In this document: positions 57,201 to 64,000 of the stretch, piece by piece | Layout of the letters: each line of letters begins with the position of its first letter | Numbering within the stretch: the first letter of the stretch is position 1 | NCBI RefSeq assembly: GCF_030272615.1 | Contig: NC_081405.1 | Coordinates: forward strand, 603,487,177-603,551,176 | DNA from: Cryptomeria japonica | Lineage: Eukaryota > Streptophyta > Pinopsida > Cupressales > Cupressaceae | Direction: 5' to 3' | DNA length: 64,000 bases | Position numbers and translations under genes: made by a program | The notes under the pieces: generated by a model | Told to the model about the DNA's origin: nothing | The model's input: the letters and a program-made list of their open reading frames with translations, nothing else | Database searches by the model: none

Positions 57201-58067
57201 ACCTCTAATCTCAATGAAACATTCACATAAGCCTCAACTCATGCAATAAATGAAGGTGAAACACATACCCACCAACGAAGATCTTTGACATGTGCAAAGA
57301 GAGTAATAGATATTGAAACTCAAATGCCCAAGGAAAATTGACCAGAAAAGACAAATGTCAAATGAACTCTAAGAAGTTTGTGTAACTAATGATAACCATT
57401 GCTTCTTCTTCCGCCTATTGGAAAGATGCAAATGGTTGCACAATTATGGATAGCCACCATCAAGGGATATCCAGTATCCCACCACTATCAAAAAATTATC
57501 ACCGAAAAATTGTAACCAACAATCATGGGAAGTCGTCATTATCACACAATCACCAATAAACTCAATGTCACTCATAATTCTGCATTCTTTGACTTGCTCT
57601 ATTTCTCACAATACTCAATCACCAACAACACTCACATATGCTACCCTCTCTTGCAATATTTGTCAATTTTCTTGATCAACATGCCCTTGCCTTCCTGTCA
57701 TACCTATAGTAGCATCTACACACTTTAGTAAAGCCTTGAGTGTAATGTCAACCTGTGGGGAGTTGGATAAATTGATACAAACAGATAACTCATATTGCAA
57801 AGGAGATCAATGGGACTCAAAAAGTACACTCAGATTTACAATAGAAACAAAAATAAAAAGAAAAAAAATCCAGTTCCTTCTAAGAAAAAATTGAAGTATC
57901 AAACCAAAGATAATAAATAGTTTGTTTTGTAGAACTTTAATGAAAGCATACCCCTGTATGAAATGCATCAATTGGAATGGGACCAAGTGTAGTGCCAGGT
58001 ACAGCAGATTGTGTAGGTTTGTACCTCCTAGCTGCTGCAGCAACAACATCCTTAAGAGCCATTGTTT
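50942..58067 (-). CDS. BPG2: BPG2-like chloroplast GTPase (YqeH family), C-terminal five exons
   Basis: Join of minus-strand exons 58067-57952, 55403-55071, 54931-54842, 52163-52054 and 51200-50942, about 302 codons, all with GT-AG borders and matching phases, ending in TAA. The product is the C-terminal part of a circularly permuted GTPase of the YqeH/BPG2 type. Angiosperm BPG2 acts in chloroplast rRNA processing and ribosome assembly and affects brassinosteroid response and greening. The visible parts are G2 (PGTTLG), G3 (LYDTPG followed by VHLHHRQ), the FWGGLVRIDV block, the GPK..Q domain and the conserved tail PKPVEVFVRPPMP..STWYEYSELTEEE. The G4, G5 and G1 motifs and the transit peptide would lie in exons to the right and were not found up to 64000. 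Introns are 0.14 to 2.7 kb and hold transposon relics. NOA1 is a relative, but the tail fits BPG2 better. Symbol by similarity only. Confidence 0.88.
51201..52053. other. BPG2-like intron (853 bp) with a MITE-like insert
   Basis: Non-coding. Holds the candidate MITE at 51665-52016; the rest is A/T-rich. Confidence 0.7.
51665..52016. mobile_element. Candidate MITE with TTAAATAAC flanks
   Basis: 352 bp bordered by TTAAATAAC at 51656-51664 and 52017-52025 (9-bp direct repeat). The ends are imperfect inverted repeats (TTACGGGGAGACGGGTAC versus TTACCAGGAGACGCACC on the other strand). Its left third holds about 2.5 units of GGGTACTTGGAGATGSTGG with a period near 36-39 bp. A 9-bp duplication would suit a Mutator-like element. 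Confidence 0.5.
52054..52163 (-). CDS. BPG2: BPG2-like exon with PPTG..DWKGLES
   Basis: 110 bp; acceptor TGTGTAG, donor GTATTG. Encodes LKPPTGKEKAKDWKGLES and ends inside an Arg codon (AG) completed by the next exon. Confidence 0.88.
52164..54841. other. BPG2-like intron (2.7 kb)
   Basis: Contains a Copia gag relic at 53815-54200. The minus frame at 52660-52887 has no recognisable domain. Confidence 0.65.
53815..54200 (+). pseudogene. Isolated Copia gag (UBN2) fragment
   Basis: IIDAKSTKDA then KALQKTHEGSN, LKREFENLKMQTSKDVTHYC, and in a shifted frame KMLRGLLTLICNHFAIIIEE and TNLDFDHLVRSL. These are the core UBN2 motifs (AW..L...Y.G, LKLQTLRREFE.L, IEESKDL..L). Only this piece is present; no LTR, pol or zinc knuckle nearby. 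Opposite in strand to the host gene. Confidence 0.82.
54842..54931 (-). CDS. BPG2: BPG2-like exon, 30 codons
   Basis: 90 bp, phase 0; acceptor TTTGCAG, donor GTAAGT. Encodes LTMYGPKRVQIKVVPSSEAD, matching the GPK..QI..VP..EAD stretch of the family. The 139-bp intron to the previous exon is the shortest in the gene. Confidence 0.88.
55071..55403 (-). CDS. BPG2: BPG2-like exon with G3 motif
   Basis: 333 bp, phase 0 to 0; acceptor TTTAG, donor GTAAGT. It begins KLYDTPGVHLHHRQAAVVH and DDLPLLAPQNRLKG. About 45 polar residues (Ser/Asn/Thr-rich, from IAISIDSLNKE to TKLHSG) follow, then GVNGLNGLSVFWGGLVRIDV. The polar insert seems longer than in the angiosperm proteins I recall. Confidence 0.9.
55404..57951. 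other. BPG2-like intron (2.5 kb)
   Basis: Non-coding; includes an 82-bp perfect tandem duplication at 55734-55897. Short frames (56112, 56779, 57013, 57525) show no motif. Confidence 0.65.
55734..55897. repeat. 82-bp perfect tandem duplication
   Basis: 55734-55815 and 55816-55897 are identical base for base (start AAACATGAAAACTTGGCAA). Confidence 0.95.
57952..58067 (-). CDS. BPG2: BPG2-like exon with G2 motif
   Basis: 116 bp between acceptor CAG (58070-58068) and donor GTATGC (57951). Encodes MALKDVVAAAARRYKPTQS and PGTTLGPIPIDAF. It enters with two bases of a split codon and leaves in phase 0. The preceding exon, expected to carry the G1 P-loop, is not visible. Confidence 0.88.
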
Positions 58068-58499
58068 CTGCACTTAAAACAGTAAACATCAATCAACACA
58101 TAAGCACTTAGGAAAACTTTTTTTATACAATTATTTTTCAGATGACTGCGTGAGAAGATGCAATATTGATTATAGTAAATTACTGCCAATCATTGTTAGT
58201 ACTGCCATCAAATCAGTCTACAGATTGTTAGTACATAAGCAGCACAACTATCATATGAACGTAAATGGGTCAGACAACCCAATCTCAAACATAAATGAGG
58301 ACAACTAGGCATGGAAGACTAAGTTCCTTGGTGCATTGACAAAGAAAAGAATTGTTTGAAGATGAACGAAAACATGGGAGAACCAAATACTAATTCTAGA
58401 AGCATGGCCAGAAAGATTAATACAAACAAATATCAATGCCCTAAATTCAAGAACCAGCTATTTCCATGTGCAAATTCTTGGCATGAACAAGGCTATTTC

Positions 58500-58744
58500 T
58501 GAAGCGGGTCCCCTTTTGGGTCCTATTCATACCTACTTAGTTATTTGTCAGTCACAAATTATCCTATGTCTCACCCTTACCTATATATAAAAGGGTTCTC
58601 TATGTATATTTGTTCCATTGCATTGTACTCTATTATACCAACATTGGCAATATAGGGTTTTTCATTGCTTCTATCTTGTATGGAAGGTTATTTGGTGTTG
58701 AAGATGATTCTTGCTCTTGTGAATCAGTAAATTTAGTGACTTCA
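58500..58744 (+). repeat. Orphan Copia-type LTR with PBS
   Basis: TATA box CTATATATAAAAGGG at about 58581-58595, and a 3' end ...GACTTCA followed by ATATGGTATCAAAGCTC, a near-standard initiator-Met primer-binding site. The left end (TGAAGCGGG at 58500) is a guess. No gag or pol follows, so this is a truncated or non-autonomous element. Confidence 0.6.
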
Positions 58745-59140
58745 ATATGGTATCAAAGCTCTAAATCAACAAATCTCTTCTCTTTCTTGGAAAAGTTTTG
58801 CCAAAGTTTTCATATGATGCACCTTGGCCCAAATTTGACCTCACAATTGGGTCAAGAAGGCCCAGATCTATATGCATCAATAGTAAACTTGGTTGGGTTT
58901 GATATTCTTACAAATTTGGCATTTTTTAAGGGTTTCATAATTATCAGTTATAAAGTGTCTGCACAATTGTACAATACTTCACAGCTGGCTCTAATAGGCC
59001 CAAATATATATGGATCTGTAGGGTATGGTATTGTCGCAGATTAGACACTTTTGGAGGACTTCATAGTTCTTAATCGTATAATGTTTGTACAGTCATATGG
59101 TACGTATAGCGTTTGCATAATCATTCTACAATCTATAGCA

Positions 59141-59400
59141 TATTCAGTGGAATATTCTTTATTTAAATCATCGTTGACTTTGTCTAGTGCAAATTTGTGG
59201 TTTTGGTATTTTATAGATTTTTATGTGTTTTCATTGGTTACAGGGTACAAGGTACACCTATGTTAGTATTCAGCGGAATGTTCTTTACTTACATCATAGT
59301 TAACTTTGTTACTTTGTCTAGTGCAAATTTGTGGTTTTGGTATTTTATAGATTTTTATGTGTTTTCATTGGTTACAGGGTACAAGGTACACCTATGTTAG
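59141..59400. repeat. Tandem duplication of about 126-134 bp
   Basis: From 59177 and again from 59311 a 90-bp stretch starting ACTTTGTCTAGTGC and ending ACACCTATGTTAG is identical, offset 134. The part upstream (TATTCAGYGGAAT..) is duplicated with a few changes. Confidence 0.9.
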
Positions 59401-60189
59401 CCAACAAACACAAACTACAAAGCACCAATCCATGGTGCAAGACCTTGCCACCTACTTAGGGCTATCAACTCTCCATAGAACCCCAAGTCACAAGGGCTAA
59501 GCCCACAGCTCCTAGCCCATGAATGCTATAGTCTTCAGGGGAGGGGGGGGGGCCTCCATTACAGTCGTCCCCCATTGCCCCCATCAAGATATCCACGGAC
59601 AACGATGCCTCTACTGAGTTTCGCTACCCAAGTGTCACCCCACTCAAATCTTCCATTGTCGCTCTGCTTAGTTAGTGGCACCACCTCTCTAAGCCCTAGG
59701 GACCTGTAACAACCACCCCTGATTTTATTTTGAAATATTTTGCCAAATTAACAACAACATGCACTAGCATAACAAAGCAATCTGCTGACATTAAAGCCTG
59801 ATATAAGTTTTCAATGTACACATTACTGCTGATACAATTGTTTGGAAGATAACCACTAACATGGTAGTACCTACTACCAATACAAGAAATAACACTCATA
59901 TGTAAACACCAACTAGAAATACCTTGGAACCTGAGGTCAGAGTTAACTGTTGCAGGTCTGATAATGACTCCAAAGATGCTGCTGCAGGCAAGGAAACAAG
60001 AATATTTCATCCAGCACTGTTCCCAACTCACCATCCACACTCCCAAAGGTTTGAACTGAAGTTGCACCTCCAAAGTCACACCTCAAACACCTTGCAAACT
60101 GGTTGCTATGAATAAGAACAGGTCTGCTATATATTTCTGAGCATGAATTGGTCTGTAACAGCAACTTAAGCTACTCATTAACACAACAA

Positions 60190-60640
60190 ACCTTAATAGA
60201 AATGTTCTTTGCCGATATATGGGTGCACTTCAGGCTTACGAAGTCCATAATTACAAATAGAGAAACAAGGTTTGTTTGTAAATTTTGGTCCACACCACGG
60301 AGTATGATAGACACAAGCCTAAAGAAAAGCACAACCTTTCACCCACAAACAGATGAACACAATGAAGTGGTGAACAAGACCTTACTCATTAGGAGTTTAA
60401 TAATAAATGTCCAAAAACATGAATCCCTCTCTTACATTCAGCATTCTTAAAATTGCATTCTTCTATTAATAAGTTACCATTTGAAGCATGATTAGGATGT
60501 TTGCCATCTAGTCCGCTTGATGTAGTTTTTGATAAGCATGGAACAGCTAGAGAGATAATGAGGTGATCAAAGCATCAAAATTTGTTGAGAAGATTGGACA
60601 AATCCAACTCAAGATTTTATAACAATTGGGAAAGATGGAA
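60190..60640 (+). pseudogene. Ty3/gypsy integrase fragment
   Basis: IITNRETRFVCKFW (for the usual SDRDTRF..KFW), then TTFHPQTDEHNEVVNKTL with the catalytic Glu region. Further on, in other frames, come LPFEA and LGCLPSSPLDVVFDK, then KASKFVEKIGQIQ. No neighbouring RT or LTR, so an isolated scrap. Confidence 0.82.
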
Positions 60641-60877
60641 TAATAACCAATGCCCAAGGAAAAGAATTTACTCTAGGCTGGATAGATTCTATGCAAATAA
60701 AAAAAATTGAATTCAAAGAAGACATGGATGAGTATTCAATCCGAGCGATTCCTACTACAATGTCATTGTCATTTGGAGACTTGGATTAAGATCATTGACA
60801 ATAAAGATGTTGCACTGTGCAGAAAAAACTAGTTATTCAAATTATATGCTACCTTACTTAAAGATAAAAAGAGTAGG
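60641..60877. other. Spacer between the gypsy scrap and the LINE
   Basis: No coding signal recognised; the LINE 5' truncation point lies somewhere near 60840. Confidence 0.4.
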
Positions 60878-62037
60878 GTGGCCATTCTCAATGTAAGGTT
60901 TCTTAATGTTCAGTTCTTTCAAGGTTCTGCTATTTTTAGATGGGAAAACAAGAAGCTTGTGTGGAAAAAAATCTGGAGGATTATGGGCAAGAAAAAAGCC
61001 TTGGATAAAAGAAAGAAGAATAGGTTGGAAGAGAAAATATTCTGTAGAAAGTGCATTACGGCAAAACAATCTGGATAAAAATCCAAGGAACCAGGATAGA
61101 GCTAGAATGTCTTGGCTTAAAGAAGGCAATAAATGGTCAACATATTTTTTCAATATTCTGAAAGCTAAGCAAAGCAAGGAATGAATTAGGAGCATTAAGG
61201 TTGATGAGGGGTTAAAAGAGGACCCCAAAGAAATAAGGGATAGCTTCCAAAACTTCTATAAGAATTTGTTTTCTTCTATAAAAAATAGTTTGAGTATAGA
61301 TGCCAAAGCCATTTGTAGAAGAATCATTCCTGCCAAGCTTAATGAGAACAATCAAATGGAGATTGAAAAGATGATTTCAAAAGAAAAAATCATTAGAGCT
61401 ATTTCGTCTTTAAAATTTGGAAAAGCTCCAAGTCCTAACGAGATTCCTATTGAATTCTACGAGGATAATAGCGAATGGGTTGCAAATGATCTCTTAGAAA
61501 TCTATCGGGAAGCTTTGGAAAAAGGTTCCTTGAAGCCCAAAACAAACAAATGAGTGATCAAGTTATTGCCAAAGGACAGGGATAAAAGTTCCATAAAAAA
61601 TTGGAGGCCGACTACCTTGTTGAATTCATCTTCTAAAATTCTGGCCAAATTGTTAGCCCTCTGGCTGTCAGCCAGCTTAAAGAAAATCATGTGTGTTAAC
61701 CAAACGGGGTTCATCAAACGGAGATACATCTTAGAAAATCTGATCACAAGCTGGGAGAGCATGAATTAGACTAAGCATTCTAGGCAAAATGCAAGAATGG
61801 TGTACTTGATTTTGAAAAACCCTATGACTGAATTGAATGGGGATTTGTTTGCACAATGTGGAGTTCTTTGGGTTCCCAAAAACGTTATGTGACTGGGTTA
61901 AGGTGCTCTTTTACAATGCCTCTGCTCAAATTGATATAAATGATGTCCTTACTGACTGCTTTACTCTGCAGAGGTCTATAAGCCAAGGCTTTCCTTTAGC
62001 ACCTGCACTATTTGTTATTGCTGCCAATGCTCTTCAT
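60878..62037 (+). pseudogene. L1-type LINE reverse transcriptase, first part
   Basis: Mostly one frame from 60906: SWLKEGNKWSTYFFNILKAK, EDPKEIRDSFQNFYKNLF, ISSLKFGKAPSPNEIPIEFY, then WRPTTLLNSSSKILAKLLA, QTGFIKRRYILENLITSWES. After a frame change come a degenerate YD..EW segment, FGFPKTLCDWVKVLF and SISQGFPLAPALFVIAANAL. These are RT domains 0-5 of plant L1 LINEs. The endonuclease part upstream is missing (5' truncation is typical of LINEs). Stops at 61182, 61551 and 61767. Broken at 62037 by a MITE. Confidence 0.93.
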
Positions 62038-62818
62038 CATTGTTGAAAAACTCGGACTCAACAAGCCAAAAGAAATTAAAAAACTCGAGACTCACGAAAA
62101 CTCGGAGAAAAACTCGGCAATAACTCAGCAACTTTATCGAACATTTGAAAATACATTTTCTTAAAATATTCTTCAAAAACACACATTTATATCAAACTAT
62201 TGTCTTTAAATTTTCTTTTAAATTATATTGGAATAAGCATATATTGATTAAATACTATTTAAATCACAATTATATTTATTTTAAATATATTCTTAAAAAA
62301 TAAATTAATAATTATTAAAGTCTAATGTTTATACTTAATAGTATATAATTATTTTTATTTTTATTCTAAAAATAAAGCCATCTACTTTTAGTATGGACAT
62401 CAATCAAAGCATCAAGGAAATTCGAAATATTACAAAAGCAAAGCCAAATCATAGGCTAGATGTCTGGTTACTGGTATCAAGAAGTCCATTAAACCTTGAT
62501 TTCGTGCTATACAAGTCGGGGTTTCTTGCCTGACGTCATGCCCCTTTCGCATTGAATATATATCCTCCCATCGCGGCTTGGAAACACACAAAAGCACATT
62601 ACAAAATTAGGTTTTCGAAACCAAAATTTTCTTTTTGATTTTAGTGGTGATTTTCGAACAGATTTGTTTCGATTTTTGGAGATTTATTAGGGTTTATCTC
62701 ACTGCAATTTTAAAAAAAAACTTATTCTCGAGTTTTTACACAAGTGACCCGCAGCCAACTATGGCTCGCGAGTACTCGTGAGTCTGTAAAATACTCGCCG
62801 AGTTTTTCAACACTGGTG
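62038..62818. mobile_element. hAT-like MITE inserted in the LINE RT
   Basis: Inverted ends CATTGTTGAAAAACTCGG (62038) and its complement form CCGAGTTTTTCAACACTG (to 62815), one mismatch. Flanks GCTCTTCAT and GGTCTTCAT (62029-62037, 62818-62826) look like an 8- or 9-bp target duplication with one change. Short copies of AAAACTCGG recur just inside both ends (62080-62120; 62725-62800). The CAnTGTTG end and roughly 8-bp duplication suit hAT. About 780 bp, non-coding. Confidence 0.8.
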
Positions 62819-64000
62819 GTCTTCATTATATCTTGAGTACTAGTGAGATATCCGCTCCATTGAAAGGCATTAATCTCCTTAATCAGTTGAATCTTCTAAG
62901 TGTCCAATTTGCAAATGATGCTACTTTGTTTATTTTGACCTTGACCTTGATCTCGGGAATTTCAATAATTTGTTGATCAAACTTCAAGCATCTTGTATTG
63001 CCTCCAGTGCTAAGATCGTGGATCATAAATCCATTATCCTTGGATGGAGTGTCAATCCACTCCAAATCAAACTAGACTTGGGGAGGGCAGAACAAAAATC
63101 ATCAAATACTTTGGGTATACCTTTTTCAGTCAACCCTTTGCTGAAGGATATAAGGAGTTGGTTGTTTGGGAAAATTGAAAATAAAAATGTTAAGTGGCAA
63201 ACCCACCTAATTTCCTTGGCTAGTCGGCTCCAAGTATGTCAAAAAGTTTTATCCTCCTACAGCATTTTCTATTCATCTGCATGGTTGTTTTGCAACTACC
63301 AAATTGAGAAAGTTCAAAAGATGGTTAGAGACTTCCTTTGGTCCAATGGTAAAGGTGGAAAGAAAAGACATATTGTTAGGTGGAATTGGTGTTGGAAAGA
63401 AAAGACTTGGGGCTTTTGGTCTTAAGGATCTTAAGTGGTAGGGTATTGCTCTTGCAATGAAGTGAAGTTTAAAATCCTTTGATGGGGAATGAATCGTCAA
63501 AAATTCTTGTGAGAAATAATATAGCCATGTCTAAACCAAAAAAGGGCAAGTTTTGGAATGGACTACACCCTCATGATCTGATGTTAGGAAAGCTTGGGAG
63601 ACTGTTAAACATTTGCATTGGAACAAGGATGCTTTTGCAAGAAATGAAAATGTTTTCATTGCTTTCAAGTCTATCTAGTGGAACCTTCACTAGAACAATA
63701 AACCTCTTGCTTTATCACAAGGGTGTTTTTCTTATAAATGGGCTTTGAAAGGAATTAAAAAAATTGGTAATATCATGGAAAATGGTAAACCTAAAAATTG
63801 GACCTCCTTGCATTAAGAGTTTAGCATTCCACGTAATCAGAAAAGACCTTTTTCAATTCTTAAGAAGGCAATCTACAGCAGCAAATTTCCTGTTGTGCTT
63901 AAATTTAACACTGAATTGTTGGGTAATATAAATTAGACTGATGACTTGGTTCAGGATCCAAGAAAATTTATGGTTTGCTGGTAGACACGAGAGAGAATTT
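62819..64000 (+). pseudogene. L1-type LINE reverse transcriptase, second part to C-terminal region
   Basis: Resumes GLHYILSTSEISAPLKGINLL and LSVQFANDATLF, the catalytic box where Asp-Asp reads Asn-Asp. Then come ILGWSVNP, LGIPFSVNPLLKDIRSWLFG, LASRLQVCQKVLSSYSIFYS, SAWLFCNY, VRDFLWSNGKGGKKRH and SKILVRNNIAM. A C-terminal stretch with KKAIYSSKFPVVLKFNTELL (zinc-binding RVT type) runs off the window edge. Several frame changes. The window ends inside the element. Confidence 0.92.

Larger units (their letters stand above)
58068..60189. other. Probable intron or upstream flank of the BPG2-like gene
   Basis: Contains a candidate Copia LTR and PBS (58500-58761), a tandem duplication (59141-59400) and a G-run at 59540. 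No exon with a P-loop motif was found on the minus strand. Confidence 0.45.

Noticed and set aside
59925..60164. Possible upstream BPG2-like exon on the minus strand (ASLESLSDLQQLTL before AAG|GTATTT)
   Set aside because: Short, no GTPase or zinc motif, stop codons just upstream in that frame; the neighbouring frame CLRCDFGGATS does not match the family.

Overview
This window is eukaryotic nuclear DNA from a land plant with a large, repeat-swollen genome. The evidence is plant Copia, Ty3/gypsy (chromovirus and Tat/Ogre-type) and L1-type LINE proteins, a plant mobile domain (PMD) gene, and the spliced exons of a chloroplast YqeH-type GTPase. Long decayed LTR elements and kilobase introns carrying transposon relics suggest a gymnosperm, possibly a conifer. 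That is inference; no marker fixes the species. I found no rRNA, tRNA or CRISPR.

Layout. 1-3023 is the pol 3' part of a chromovirus on the + strand, followed by its 3' LTR from 3044. About 5-7 kb is unassigned sequence with a fold-back repeat, a 21-bp minisatellite and a primer-binding site (PBS). That PBS belongs to a minus-strand LTR at 6990-8151. From 8152 to 36467 lies a nested stack. The host is a minus-strand Copia element ('D') whose 5' LTR is at 35154-36467. Its gag and protease are cut into three visible pieces: 35039-35125, 21902-22374 and 12354-13020. The first two breaks are insertions: a complete 12.7-kb Tat-type gypsy element ('E', minus, 22375-35038) and a complete Copia element ('B', plus, 13021-21901). 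B itself carries a solo LTR (13036-14078) 15 bp inside its own 5' LTR. At its left end D abuts a third, truncated Copia element ('A', plus, 8152-12353). Element E carries, antisense to its pol, a decayed PMD gene that still shows a GT-AG intron.

36468-40757 is a tandem array of a roughly 20-bp CATATG-containing unit present in both orientations. A GA-rich tract follows (40758-41733 and 43057-43290), split by a solo LTR of the D family (41734-43056) with a perfect 5-bp target duplication. 43.3-48.7 kb holds little I can name. 48.7-49.6 kb is a LINE ORF1 (DUF4283-type) relic carrying a 400-bp insertion.

50942-58067 (minus strand) holds the only apparently intact host gene: five consecutive exons encoding the C-terminal ~300 residues of a BPG2-like, circularly permuted chloroplast GTPase, with consistent splice phases and a normal stop. 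Its 5' exons are not found in the window. Its introns, and the 58.1-64 kb stretch that is probably a further intron or upstream flank, contain Copia, gypsy, LINE and MITE remnants. These include an L1 reverse transcriptase (60878-64000) broken by a hAT-like MITE at 62038-62818.

Most retroelement frames are broken mainly by nonsense changes compatible with C-to-T/G-to-A transitions, as expected for long-silenced methylated DNA. The BPG2-like exons are unbroken.
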